A stretch of 64,000 nt of DNA, from positions 806,001 through 870,000 of the forward strand of contig NZ_JAOYOD010000001.1 of assembly GCF_025833875.1 (NCBI RefSeq), given 5' to 3'. The notes below the pieces were generated by a model. That model ran no database searches and had not been told where the DNA came from. It saw only the letters and a list, made by a program, of their open reading frames with translations. This document shows positions 1 to 8,552 of this stretch, in pieces. Source of the stretch: Reichenbachiella ulvae (GTDB lineage Bacteria; Bacteroidota; Bacteroidia; Cytophagales; Cyclobacteriaceae). How positions within the stretch are numbered: the stretch's first letter is position 1; the number at the start of each line of letters is the position of its first letter. Position numbers and translations under genes: made by a program.

Positions 1-6
1 TGGCTT

Positions 7-1125
7 TTACTTTTCGCTGTACACTTTAACTTCCATCCCTTCATATGCTCCAGGTACTTGCTTGGCTATGATTTCCTCACCGTCTTTCAGTCCGGAAACC
101 ACTACAGTTGACTGTGTTTTATGCAAAATCTCGACAGGAGTCAGATAGAGCTTTCCATCTTTTACTCCATAGATCTTAGATCCTTCTACTAACAGTTTGC
201 GATCAAACTCAAAAGCATTGTTTACGTTTTGTCCGTCGATATGAGCTTCCAGATAAAGCCCTTCCTTCAGGTTCTCACCTTTTACTTCGATGTAGATCTT
301 TACAGTTTGTGTGGTTGCATCCACTTTTCCATTGACTCGTGTTACCTTTCCCTGCCAGCTTTTTTCTGGTGCGTTAGGATCGGTGATTCTTACTGCTTGT
401 CCAGAGTTTAGGGCGTCTATCATAGAATGACTAATGGCGATTTCCATTTCATAGACTGAGGGGTCTATGAATTCACCTAATTTTTGGCCCGTACGAATCA
501 CAGTTCCTGGGTTAACAAGTGCGTCAGTCAAAATCCCATTGAATGGGGCTCTTATGACGTATTTGCTCTGAATAATTTCCAGATTTTTAGTGGTGTAATA
601 AGTCGTGTAAATGTTTTTGCCTGTAATGAAATATTTCTCCTTAGCTGAAGAGGTTTCAGGTAGAGGGGCTACTCCTTTTTCTATATCAAAATCAGAGACA
701 TATTTATTCCATTTTTCATACGCGTCAGGGTAGTCGATTCTCAAGTCTGGTAATATACTGGTCACCAGGTTTTGTAATTGACTCTTTTGTGCTTGCAGTC
801 GGGCATAGGCATCCCCACTGCTAATATGAACCAGTATATCGCCTTTTCTAAATCTAACACCTGTTTTGAAGTCTTTTCTAGTTGGCTTCATTACGCCTTG
901 AACTTCAGCGTAGATATCTGCTTTGTTTTTGGCTACCAATCTACCACTTTCGATGATGTGGATGGGGATACTCTTGTTTTCAACCTTTTGAGTGAAAATG
1001 GTTGTAATGGTTTTCTCTGCGGCCTTACGCGGGTCTTTTTTCGAACCAGCGATAAATTTCATTCCGAAAAAACCACCAACAAAAAGTGCCAGTGCGGATC
1101 CTACTATGATAACTTTTCTTTTCAT
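7..1125 (-). CDS. Efflux pump periplasmic adaptor (HlyD/MFP family)
   Basis: Membrane-fusion subunit that would couple an inner-membrane pump to an outer-membrane channel. The 372-residue protein begins with one hydrophobic anchor (about residues 4-24), followed by a split lipoyl-like region: VQGVMKP near residue 75 and YVIRAPFNGILTDALV near residue 190, the usual RAPFxGxL hallmark. A beta-barrel segment and a C-terminal domain follow. Only a short helical hairpin separates the lipoyl halves. The gene lies 8 bp downstream of the MarR gene on the same strand, so the two are probably one operon; the pump and channel genes would lie beyond the left edge. The family call is secure; the substrate is unknown. 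Confidence 0.88.
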   Translation of the reverse strand: MKRKVIIVGSALALFVGGFFGMKFIAGSKKDPRKAAEKTITTIFTQKVENKSIPIHIIESGRLVAKNKADIYAEVQGVMKPTRKDFKTGVRFRKGDILVHISSGDAYARLQAQKSQLQNLVTSILPDLRIDYPDAYEKWNKYVSDFDIEKGVAPLPETSSAKEKYFITGKNIYTTYYTTKNLEIIQSKYVIRAPFNGILTDALVNPGTVIRTGQKLGEFIDPSVYEMEIAISHSMIDALNSGQAVRITDPNAPEKSWQGKVTRVNGKVDATTQTVKIYIEVKGENLKEGLYLEAHIDGQNVNNAFEFDRKLLVEGSKIYGVKDGKLYLTPVEILHKTQSTVVVSGLKDGEEIIAKQVPGAYEGMEVKVYSEK

Positions 1126-1133
1126 GTCCTAGA

Positions 1134-1598
1134 TTATTCCTTGTCTTGTGTTTCTTGTACCATTAAGTTGTCCTTGATCTTGCCAAGAACCTTAATAGTT
1201 GTGTTCAATTCTTCCCTACTTATGTTTTTCTGTACCGACTCCACCACTTTCATGATAGCCGGTAGTGCATTGTTTATTTCTGTTTTACCCTTTGAGGTAA
1301 TGAAAACGTGATTGATTCTTTTATCATTTTGGTCATGCTCTCTTCGAATCAGATTTTTTCTCTCCATAGTCGCTATCAGTCGAGTTAGAGAGGTTTTGTC
1401 CCTATCGGTGACAAATGCCAATTCATTCTGAGGGATACCATCTTTTCTACAAAGCACTTTTAGAATGATAAATTGAGCTTTTGTCAATTCCATTCCGTGA
1501 AGCATGAAGGTGTCTGAAATAAATAGGTCGATCGCTTTATTTGCTTTGCCTAGCCAGGGTAATATGGTATTGTCTAATTGATTGATTGCGCTCGTCAT
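1134..1598 (-). CDS. MarR family transcriptional regulator
   Basis: A 154-residue winged-helix protein, the normal MarR length. The recognition region reads NELAFVTDRDKTSLTRLI (about residues 58-75) and the wing includes RREHDQNDKRINHVFIT. MarR proteins are dimeric repressors released by small aromatic or xenobiotic ligands. It is the first gene of an operon with an efflux adaptor, so it probably represses a drug-efflux pump and itself. An upstream promoter with an overlapping 12-bp palindrome fits autoregulation. The ligand cannot be read from sequence. Confidence 0.9.
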   Translation of the reverse strand: MTSAINQLDNTILPWLGKANKAIDLFISDTFMLHGMELTKAQFIILKVLCRKDGIPQNELAFVTDRDKTSLTRLIATMERKNLIRREHDQNDKRINHVFITSKGKTEINNALPAIMKVVESVQKNISREELNTTIKVLGKIKDNLMVQETQDKE

Positions 1599-1613
1599 AT
1601 TCTTGATTGGGTA

Positions 1614-1644
1614 CGAAACTAGACTAAGATAGTTGTATGTACAA
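1614..1644 (-). promoter_or_regulatory. Promoter and candidate operator of the marR-efflux operon
   Basis: Read on the minus strand: TTG, 20 bp, then TAGTTTCG, a 7/8 match to the Bacteroidota -7 element TAnnTTTG. The palindrome TTGTATGTACAA (1633-1644; 5-bp arms, 2-bp centre) covers the -33 TTG, where a bound MarR dimer would block sigma factor. The promoter is a motif match; the operator role is inference. Confidence 0.45.
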
Positions 1645-1791
1645 TCATTTTTTTATTATAAGGGAGAAGGGGTAGGATGAACGGCGAAGAAATGGAGAGA
1701 AATCATGAAATGGCTTGCTTTCCAGGACATGCAAGAATGGGAATTGAAGAGTTGTTAGAAGAATATTGTCAAGTTAGCTGTATCAGCTTCC

Positions 1792-3114
1792 TTAATATTT
1801 TTCGTAAATCAACTTCAGAACTTTCTCCATTTCTTTCTTTACAGGATAGGAGCTGCTTTTATAATTATTGTTCATGAAAGTGAAGAGCAGATCCTTACCT
1901 GATTGGGTGCGGATGATGCCAGTCAAGTTGTGGTTACTACTAAGCGTTCCTGTTTTCGCAAAGACATATGGCGGTTGTCCGGGTTCTGGCTTGTACCAGT
2001 TGCGGATCGTACCTTCATACCCACCCTTTGGTAGTAATGATTTGAAATCATCCATTGGGATTACTTTTAATGTCTCTTTCAATAGTGAAATCATAAAACT
2101 GGGCGTGACCAGATTGTATCGGGACAAACCAGACCCGTCTTTCCATATCAACTGATCGCGATAGGGGTATAGTTCTTTAGATAAGACTCGATTTCTAAAG
2201 TAGGTTGAAGACATATCGATTCCCATTTCCTGCGTCGCTATATAGGCCAATTGTTCGGCAATAAAGTTGTCGCTGCGTTGGAGCATCAGGTAGTAGAGGT
2301 CTATGGCAGATACAGAGTACAAAAGCTGGGGAGCAGTAAATTCGAAATCTCTCGCCCAATATATTGGTTTAGCTAAGGTATCCTTTAAAAGAGCCAAATT
2401 GAGCTCATTAGACCACTTGAATGGTACTCTGTTTTTGTATGCAGATCTGGCAGTGTCTGGTGCGAAGTGAAATATGTTGTTGTCGAGATTTCGAGTATGG
2501 CGGTAGGTTTTGTCATAACTCTCATGCAACTGAACAAAATCATTGAAGAATTCTGGAACTACATTAAACTTGTTTTGCGCGGTATCATATACGAAATGGA
2601 TCGCATTGCCGTAGATAGGGAAGCCAGACCTCTCCATCTGATAGTAATATTCATAATCTTCCCAGGTCCAGCCCGGTCCAAAAGGGTCGTCTTGAAAATC
2701 AGGACTCACATAGGCAAGATGTAGATCAGAATTGAGAAGAAAATCGTAGGCTCGCTGATTGTCAAAATCTGGGTGCAGGAAAGTAGGATCCCCTGTTCCT
2801 GCAAAATACAGAGTGTCATTCTTGATTTGATATTTTAGTCCTGGAATCGAGTCACCTAAAGAAACCAAACTAGCGAAAAAGGTAATGAGTTTTGCATTAG
2901 AGGCAGGCGTGAAATACTTGTCAGGGTTTACCTCTATTAAATTCTTATTTGTGGCGGGATCATGCAGAATGAAACCGGTGAAGTGACCATTTAGCGGAGC
3001 TTCTTTTTCTATTTGCTTGCTGACTTTTTTGCCATTCAAGCTGTATTTGAGAGTAATACATGAGCTCAATATTAGACTTAGAACGAGCAGTTGGAATATG
3101 CTTCTCAATTTCAT
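1792..3114 (-). CDS. dacB: D-Ala-D-Ala carboxypeptidase, PBP4 / peptidase S13 family (lipoprotein)
   Basis: Cell-wall enzyme that trims pentapeptide stems or cleaves cross-links in the periplasm. All three penicillin-binding motifs are present: SxxK as PASNAKLITF near residue 72, SxN in KDGSGLSRYN, and KTG in FAKTGTLSSNHN near residue 390. The N-terminus is a lipoprotein signal ending in LILSSC. The ATG at 3114 is preferred over an in-frame TTG two codons upstream. At 440 residues it is of normal length for the family. It is divergent from the phospholipase-like gene at 3201. The S13 call is secure; the exact bond cut is not. Confidence 0.88.
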   Translation of the reverse strand: MKLRSIFQLLVLSLILSSCITLKYSLNGKKVSKQIEKEAPLNGHFTGFILHDPATNKNLIEVNPDKYFTPASNAKLITFFASLVSLGDSIPGLKYQIKNDTLYFAGTGDPTFLHPDFDNQRAYDFLLNSDLHLAYVSPDFQDDPFGPGWTWEDYEYYYQMERSGFPIYGNAIHFVYDTAQNKFNVVPEFFNDFVQLHESYDKTYRHTRNLDNNIFHFAPDTARSAYKNRVPFKWSNELNLALLKDTLAKPIYWARDFEFTAPQLLYSVSAIDLYYLMLQRSDNFIAEQLAYIATQEMGIDMSSTYFRNRVLSKELYPYRDQLIWKDGSGLSRYNLVTPSFMISLLKETLKVIPMDDFKSLLPKGGYEGTIRNWYKPEPGQPPYVFAKTGTLSSNHNLTGIIRTQSGKDLLFTFMNNNYKSSSYPVKKEMEKVLKLIYEKY

Positions 3115-3200
3115 GCCCAATGTTAGTGTTTCTTTAGAAAATCAAGAAAGAGAAATTGATTTTCCTTGAGAAATAGTAAATTGAAACAAACCAAACCGAA

Positions 3201-4175
3201 ATGAAGAAGTTACTAACCAGCCTATTGTTCCTGTCTTTTTTGTTGATATCTCAAGCGCACTCTTTGAATTGGGGCTTCCATGCGCACCAAAAGATCAACC
3301 GGCTTGCAGTGTTTACGCTACCGCCACCTTTGATCGATTTTTATAAAAAGCACATCGATTTCATTACCGAAAATGCCGTTAATCCAGATAAAAGAAGGTA
3401 TGCGGTCGATTATGAAGCCGCCAGGCATTACATCGATCTGGATGTGTATGGCGAGGATGCGCTGGACGTGGTACCGCATCGATGGGACAGTGCTGTGGCT
3501 GAGTATAGTGAGGATACTTTGCAGGCCTATGGAATCGTACCCTGGCATATCAATCTGATGAAATGGCAATTAACTAAAGCTTTTGAGGAACGGGATTTGG
3601 TAAAAATACTTCGGTATTCCTCTGACATAGGACACTACATCGCTGATTCTAATGTGCCACTGCATACGACCGAAAATTACAATGGGCAGTTGACCGGGCA
3701 GTATGGGATACATGGGTTTTGGGAGTCTCGCTTACCTGAGTTAATGGATGAGGATTACAATTTTTTCGTTGGGAGGGCTGAATATGTGAGGGATGTTCAG
3801 GAGTATGTATGGGAAGGAGTCGCTCAGGCTCATTTGGCTCTCGATTCTGTTTTGGGATTTGAAAAGGACTTGTCTATGCATTTTCCGGAAAGCAAAAAAT
3901 ATTCCTACGAGCAACGCGGGGCTCAGACAGTCAAAGTCTATTCCAAGAGATATGCAAAGGCCTACCATCAACGCCTCAACGGGATGGTGGAAAGACAGAT
4001 GCGAGCAAGTATAAAGAGGATAGGAGATATTTGGTTGACTTGCTGGGTGGATGCGGGTCAGCCTGATATTGAGTCGCTTATCCGAATTGATTTGAATGAA
4101 AAGGAAATTCTAAAACTAGAACTAGATCGACAGGCCTGGAAGGAGAGGATAGTAGATAGCCGAGAGCATAATTAA
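3201..4175 (+). CDS. Secreted zinc-dependent phospholipase C / S1-P1 nuclease-like protein
   Basis: 324 residues with an N-terminal signal peptide ending near SQAHS. The mature protein starts LNWGFHAHQKINRLA, where the N-terminal Trp and a His act as zinc ligands in the S1/P1 nuclease and phospholipase C fold. Further ligand candidates are ARHYIDLD, SDIGHYIADSNVPLHT and GIHGFWESRLPE, giving the expected H-x3-D and H-x3-E type clusters. The fold is all-helical and the product periplasmic or exported. Bacteroidota proteins of this type are usually annotated zinc-dependent phospholipase C family; whether the substrate is lipid or nucleic acid is not decided here. Confidence 0.75.
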   Translation: MKKLLTSLLFLSFLLISQAHSLNWGFHAHQKINRLAVFTLPPPLIDFYKKHIDFITENAVNPDKRRYAVDYEAARHYIDLDVYGEDALDVVPHRWDSAVAEYSEDTLQAYGIVPWHINLMKWQLTKAFEERDLVKILRYSSDIGHYIADSNVPLHTTENYNGQLTGQYGIHGFWESRLPELMDEDYNFFVGRAEYVRDVQEYVWEGVAQAHLALDSVLGFEKDLSMHFPESKKYSYEQRGAQTVKVYSKRYAKAYHQRLNGMVERQMRASIKRIGDIWLTCWVDAGQPDIESLIRIDLNEKEILKLELDRQAWKERIVDSREHN

Positions 4176-4184
4176 GAAATAAAA

Positions 4185-4310
4185 AGAGGCTGTTTCAAAA
4201 GACTTTCATTGTCATGCTGAGCCAAGTCGAAACATTAATTTACCTTTCAAAGGTACATTTCGACAAGCTCAATGTGACAAGTTTTTTTCGAACCTTTTGA
4301 GACAGCCTCT
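4185..4310. repeat. 126-bp imperfect palindromic intergenic repeat, also a bidirectional terminator
   Basis: The outer arms AGAGGCTGTTTCAAAAG (4185-4201) and its near complement at 4294-4310 differ at one position. Inner arms GTCATGCTGAGC...GTCGAAA pair with TTTCGACAAGCTCAATGTGAC, and the core TACCTTTCAAAGGTA is itself nearly palindromic. The element fills the space between two convergent genes. The GAGCTGTTTCAAAAGA start of the terminator at 48544 resembles its outer arm. I recognise it as one of the palindromic repeats scattered in Bacteroidota genomes. Confidence 0.75.
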
Positions 4311-4316
4311 AGTTAC

Positions 4317-5996
4317 TTACTGAAGCTTTTTGTATTTGATTCGTTTGGGTTCCGTCTGTCCCAGTCTTTTGATTTTGGCTTCTTCATATTCAGAGAAGCT
4401 ACCTTCGAAAAAGGCCACCTGACTGTCTCCCTCGAATGCCAGAGTATGAGTACATACACGATCCAAAAACCATCTATCGTGAGAGATGATTACAGCACAT
4501 CCTGCAAAATTGTCCAAACCTTCTTCTAGCGCTCTTAGAGTGTTTACATCCAGGTCGTTCGTTGGCTCATCGAGCAGGAGTAAGTTCGCTCCTTGCTTAA
4601 GCGTCATAGCCAAATGTACCCTGTTTCTTTCCCCACCAGATAGGTTACCGACTTTCTTGCCCTGGTCGCCACCTCCAAAGTTAAATTTGCTAACATAAGC
4701 TCTGGAATTGATTTGTCTGCCACCCAGGTCGATCAATTCATTGCCATCTGATATGGTCTCCCAAACGGTCTTGTCTGGATCCAAATTATCATGCTCCTGA
4801 TCTACATATGCGATTTTAACTGTTGGACCAATATCAAAAGTTCCCGTATCGGGCGTCTCTTTTCCTGTGATCATGTTGAAAAGGGTAGTTTTACCTGCAC
4901 CGTTAGGGCCTACGATCCCCACGATTCCTCCTTGTGGTAGGGAGAAATTTAAGTTTTCATAAAGCAGCTTGTCACCAAATGATTTTGATACGTTTTCCGC
5001 CTCGATCACTTTAGATCCTAACCTTTCTCCAGCAGGGATGTAGAGCTCTAGTTTGGCTTCTCTCTCTGCCGCATCCTGACCTGCGAGTTTGTCATAAGCA
5101 CTCAAGCGAGCCTTGGCTTTAGCCTGACGACCTTTTGGAGCCATTCGTACCCACTCAAGTTCTCGCTGAAGGGTTTTTTGTCTTTTAGACTCTGTCTTTT
5201 CTTCTTGCTCCAGACGTTTTTGCTTTTGCTCCAGCCACGAAGAGTAATTTCCTTTCCAGGGAATACCTTCTCCACGATCCAATTCTAGAATCCAGCCTGC
5301 TACATTGTCCAGGAAGTAACGGTCGTGAGTTACAGCTATGACAGTTCCTTTGTACTGATTCAAATGTTGCTCCAGCCAGTGGACAGACTCCGCATCGAGG
5401 TGGTTGGTAGGCTCATCCAGTAGCAATACATCTGGTTCTTGCAGCAAAAGTCTACAAAGAGCTACCCGGCGTTTCTCTCCCCCAGATAGGTTCTCAATTT
5501 TTGCGTCTGCTGGAGGTGTTCTTAGCGCGTCCATGGCTCTTTCCAATCGGCTGTCCAGCTCCCATGCATTGAGGTTATCCAGTTGCTCTTGTACTTTGGC
5601 TTGATCCGCCATCAGTTTGTCCATGGCATCTGGGTCGTCCAAAACGGCCGGATCTGCAAATTTCAAGTTGATTTCTTCAAATTGTGCCAATAGATCCATG
5701 GTTTCCTGAACTCCTTCTTGCACACATTCCAGGACACTTTTATTAGGATCCAGTTTAGGCTCTTGTTCTAGAAGACCAATGGTATAACCTTCAGAGAAGA
5801 CCACTTCGCCTCTATATTCTTTGTCTACTCCCGCAATGATTCTAAGTAAGGAGGATTTACCAGAACCATTGAGGCCGAGGACCCCGATTTTGGCACCATA
5901 GAAAAAAGATAGGTAGATGTTTTTTAATACTTGTTTTTGGGGAGGGTAGATTTTACTGACTCCCGCCATTGAAAAAATTACTTTTTCGTCACTCAT
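4317..5996 (-). CDS. ettA: Energy-dependent translational throttle protein EttA (ABC-F ATPase)
   Basis: Cytosolic ribosome-binding ABC-F protein that gates the first elongation steps according to energy charge. 559 residues, the EttA length. Two ABC cassettes: Walker A GLNGSGKSS (about residue 41) and GPNGAGKTT (about residue 360), signatures LSGGEKRRVALC and LSGGERNRVHLA, and Walker B LLLLDEPTNHLD and LLLLDEPTNDLD. The ABC-F linker is rich in Arg/Lys and Gln (RLEQEEKTESKRQKTLQ). No membrane segment. It is a single gene, convergent with 3201-4175 and closed by the palindromic repeat. Confidence 0.95.
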   Translation of the reverse strand: MSDEKVIFSMAGVSKIYPPQKQVLKNIYLSFFYGAKIGVLGLNGSGKSSLLRIIAGVDKEYRGEVVFSEGYTIGLLEQEPKLDPNKSVLECVQEGVQETMDLLAQFEEINLKFADPAVLDDPDAMDKLMADQAKVQEQLDNLNAWELDSRLERAMDALRTPPADAKIENLSGGEKRRVALCRLLLQEPDVLLLDEPTNHLDAESVHWLEQHLNQYKGTVIAVTHDRYFLDNVAGWILELDRGEGIPWKGNYSSWLEQKQKRLEQEEKTESKRQKTLQRELEWVRMAPKGRQAKAKARLSAYDKLAGQDAAEREAKLELYIPAGERLGSKVIEAENVSKSFGDKLLYENLNFSLPQGGIVGIVGPNGAGKTTLFNMITGKETPDTGTFDIGPTVKIAYVDQEHDNLDPDKTVWETISDGNELIDLGGRQINSRAYVSKFNFGGGDQGKKVGNLSGGERNRVHLAMTLKQGANLLLLDEPTNDLDVNTLRALEEGLDNFAGCAVIISHDRWFLDRVCTHTLAFEGDSQVAFFEGSFSEYEEAKIKRLGQTEPKRIKYKKLQ

Positions 5997-6053
5997 TGCG
6001 TCAGTTTTTTCGACAAATATGTAGAAAATAATTCGGTCTTTGCCTTGAATGGC

Positions 6054-6061
6054 TAAATTTG
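6054..6061 (+). promoter_or_regulatory. Candidate -7 element for the DUF349 gene
   Basis: TAAATTTG matches TAnnTTTG exactly. At the N19 position upstream stands TTC (6032-6034) rather than TTG. Transcription would begin about 25 bp before the TTG start codon at 6092. Confidence 0.4.
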
Positions 6062-6091
6062 CAGCCGATTTTAATTAACTGAAATAGAGCA

Positions 6092-7357
6092 TTGGATATA
6101 CCTTTTGGACATATAGAAGACGGTAAGCTTTTTCGTAATGCAGTGGGCGATTTTGAGGAGATAGAATTGAAAATGCTCGAAGGAAATTCTACGGATGATT
6201 CCGTAGCTCATTACAAAGAGAGGTTTGACAAACTGGAATCAAAGTTTCAGGTAGTAGAAAAGAAAATTAACAATTCTGGTAACAAGGGATCGTTTTTGTC
6301 CAGTCTATTGAATATCCAGAGCCAGTTAGGGGCACACGAAGGTTTGGGTGATTATCAAGGGTTGAATGATAGGATTCAGCAATATGTGAATATGCTGGAG
6401 GATTATGTCGCTAAAAACCGTCAGAAGAACACTGATATCAAAACTGCTTTGTTGTTGGAATTGGAAGCCATCTTAGCTAACAACGATATCGAGGAGGCTT
6501 TTGAGCAGATCAAAGACCTAAAGGCTAGATGGATCAAGACGGGGAGTCCAAATGAAGAGGTAAAAGAAGAATTAGAGTCTAAATTCAAAGAAGGAGTAGA
6601 CGGTTTCTTTGCCAAGCGAAATGCCTTCGATGATGATAAAAAGGAGTTGATTGATGCGCGAATTGCTGAATATCAAACCATTATAGATAAGATTAAGGCA
6701 ATCATTAAATCTAAGAAATTGTCTCAATCTTTTGATGAGGTGAAAGCTTTGCAGGCCGAATGGAAGGAGATTGGCAGAATTCCGGAAGAAACATTCAAGA
6801 AATTGAATGAAGAATACTGGCAACAGTGTAAGTCGTACTATGACCAACGTAAAAAGGGTCAAAAAGAAGCCTCAAAGAATAGAGATAAATCAAGGAAGGA
6901 GAGTCTGGCTCAGCGCAAGGAGGTTCTCGCTAAACTTGAGTCTCTGAAGGAGGAGAGTCTATTATCAGAGAAAGCTCCAAAAGTGAAGAGTATACAAGCT
7001 GAATGGAAGAAATGTGGGCCCTTATCAAGGAAAGATAACCCTGAGATCCATGATCAGTTTTTGACACTATCTAGAGAAGTGCAAGAACGACAGTTTGTTG
7101 TAGAGTTGGCAAAAAAGAAAATCAAAGGATTCGCTTCCAAAGAAGGTAAGGAACGTTTTCAAGGCTTAATGAAGGTGACCAAGGATCTTTTGAGGCGAGA
7201 TGAAAGCGAATTGGCCTCCTTTAAGGAGAATATGGACAAGATGCATATCAATAAGGGATCGTTCGTAGATATGTTAGAGTCTAAACTGAAAACACAGCAA
7301 GAGAAAGTAGCAATTAAGCGGTCCATTCTTAAAGATATTCAGGCCAAAATCAAATAA
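6092..7357 (+). CDS. DUF349 domain-containing protein
   Basis: 421 residues, highly charged and almost wholly helical, built from repeated DUF349 units of roughly 70 residues with the recurring pattern of a Trp-containing helix (FEQIKDLKARWIKTG, FDEVKALQAEWKEIG, KVKSIQAEWKKCG). DUF349 proteins are conserved in Bacteroidota and have no assigned activity. No signal peptide, so cytoplasmic. The start is TTG: an in-frame stop at 6080 leaves no ATG, and the sequence from IPFGHIEDGKLF matches the usual N-terminus of the family as I know it. Confidence 0.82.
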   Translation: MDIPFGHIEDGKLFRNAVGDFEEIELKMLEGNSTDDSVAHYKERFDKLESKFQVVEKKINNSGNKGSFLSSLLNIQSQLGAHEGLGDYQGLNDRIQQYVNMLEDYVAKNRQKNTDIKTALLLELEAILANNDIEEAFEQIKDLKARWIKTGSPNEEVKEELESKFKEGVDGFFAKRNAFDDDKKELIDARIAEYQTIIDKIKAIIKSKKLSQSFDEVKALQAEWKEIGRIPEETFKKLNEEYWQQCKSYYDQRKKGQKEASKNRDKSRKESLAQRKEVLAKLESLKEESLLSEKAPKVKSIQAEWKKCGPLSRKDNPEIHDQFLTLSREVQERQFVVELAKKKIKGFASKEGKERFQGLMKVTKDLLRRDESELASFKENMDKMHINKGSFVDMLESKLKTQQEKVAIKRSILKDIQAKIK

Positions 7358-7542
7358 TCTTTCCTCTTCTCAATCAATTCTGGAAACAAAGCAAAAGAGA
7401 TTTGCGTTTTTGCTTGAGAATTTATAATATAAAATTCCATAATTCGTAATAATTTTTATATTATCGCGGATATATGAAAAGTCGGTGTGAAATTCGGTTT
7501 TACTCGACGAAATTTAGGAACCACTAAAATAAGGGATGTAAT

Positions 7543-7764
7543 ATGTATTGGACATTAGAATTGGCGTCATACCTGGAAGATGCTCCTTGGCCTGCTTCAA
7601 AAGATGAGTTGATAGATTACTCAATTCGTTCTGGAGCTCCATTGGAAGTAGTTGAGAACCTTCAGGAATTAGAAGATGATGGTCAGCCCTTCGAGAACAT
7701 TGAAGAGATATGGCCTGATTATCCAACTAAAGAAGATTTCTTCTTTAATGAGGACGAGTATTAA
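7543..7764 (+). CDS. DUF2795 small acidic protein
   Basis: 73 residues, strongly acidic (C-terminus FFFNEDEY), starting MYWTLELASYLEDAPWP. This is a small protein conserved at almost this exact length across Bacteroidota under DUF2795; no function is known to me. The aromatic, acidic character and lack of signal peptide point to a cytosolic helical protein. It stands alone between the DUF349 gene and ispD and ends at a hairpin shared with ispD. Confidence 0.85.
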   Translation: MYWTLELASYLEDAPWPASKDELIDYSIRSGAPLEVVENLQELEDDGQPFENIEEIWPDYPTKEDFFFNEDEY

Positions 7765-7790
7765 GAGATAATCACGTTCAGAAAGATATA

Positions 7791-7820
7791 AATGCCTAAC
7801 GACAATAGTTGTTGGGCATT
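7791..7820. terminator. Bidirectional hairpin between the DUF2795 gene and ispD
   Basis: AATGCCTAACGACAA pairs with TTGTTGGGCATT with two G-T/wobble positions. It sits between two convergent stop codons and overlaps the last 2 bp of ispD. There is no long T tract, so it may be a weak terminator. Confidence 0.5.
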
Positions 7821-8496
7821 ATTGTTTGTGGTGTTTCAGAAGTGCTTCTGCTATCACTAAATCTTCGGGGGTTGTCACTTTGATGTTTGCATAGTCCCCT
7901 TCTACCAGATGAATTTTTCTTCCATCTGCTTCCGCTACGCTGGCATCATCAGTAAATGCGTTCCCTTGGGCTTTATCAAAAGCCAATTTGATCAAATCCA
8001 GTCTGAAGGTTTGAGGCGTTTGTATAGCTAGGTAGGAGGACCTGTCCACTGCTTGGTTTTCTCCAGCGACCATAGTCCTCAATGAGTCCTTGAGTGCAAC
8101 AGCAGCGATACCATTTCCATTCTTTTCTGCAGATTCAAAAGTTCTGGCGATGACTTGAGGAGATACCAATGGTCTAGCGCCATCATGTATAGCTACCAAT
8201 CCTTCCTGGTCAATAATTGATGATAGACCATTCTGTACAGAGTCAAATCTTGTGTCGCCTCCCTGGATGGTCATGTGTGGGATATTGCACTGGTGTTCCT
8301 TTTTTAATAGCTCCCAGGTATCAGAGTGCGTTTCGGGCAGCACAACGATCAGTTCCATCTCAGAATCAAAGAGGTGAAAGGCTTCCAAAGTATGCAAGAG
8401 AATGGGCTTGCCGGAAAGTACAAGGAATTGCTTGGGCAGCTCAGATTGCATTCGGCTGCCTGATCCTCCAGCTACTATGATGGCGTACTTTTTCAT
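7819..8496 (-). CDS. ispD: 2-C-methyl-D-erythritol 4-phosphate cytidylyltransferase
   Basis: Third step of the MEP isoprenoid pathway: joins MEP to CTP to give CDP-ME. 225 residues, as usual. The nucleotide-binding start IIVAGGSGSRMQSELPKQF carries the GGxGxRM...PKQ motif; VAIHDGARPLV and the TPQTFR motif near residue 160 and FTDDASVAE are the other family signatures. Cytosolic. It lies downstream of queA on the same strand, but a strong terminator separates them, so it may have its own promoter or depend on read-through. Confidence 0.95.
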   Translation of the reverse strand: MKKYAIIVAGGSGSRMQSELPKQFLVLSGKPILLHTLEAFHLFDSEMELIVVLPETHSDTWELLKKEHQCNIPHMTIQGGDTRFDSVQNGLSSIIDQEGLVAIHDGARPLVSPQVIARTFESAEKNGNGIAAVALKDSLRTMVAGENQAVDRSSYLAIQTPQTFRLDLIKLAFDKAQGNAFTDDASVAEADGRKIHLVEGDYANIKVTTPEDLVIAEALLKHHKQ

Positions 8497-8516
8497 GTAT
8501 CGAATGTCGAAAGGTC

Positions 8517-8546
8517 AAAAAAAATGCTCCGATTAGAATCGGAGCA
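8517..8546 (-). terminator. Intrinsic terminator of queA
   Basis: Perfect 10-bp stem TGCTCCGATT / AATCGGAGCA with a 2-nt AG spacer (effective loop larger), followed on the minus strand by eight Ts (8517-8524). A textbook rho-independent terminator placed just after the queA stop. Confidence 0.85.
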
Positions 8547-8552
8547 AGTTCT

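Noticed and set aside
1677..1877. 66-codon plus-strand frame starting after a purine-rich AGGGGTAGG
   Set aside because: It reads antisense into dacB, composition is not protein-like, and no family is recognised. The purine run may be chance in the marR-dacB gap.
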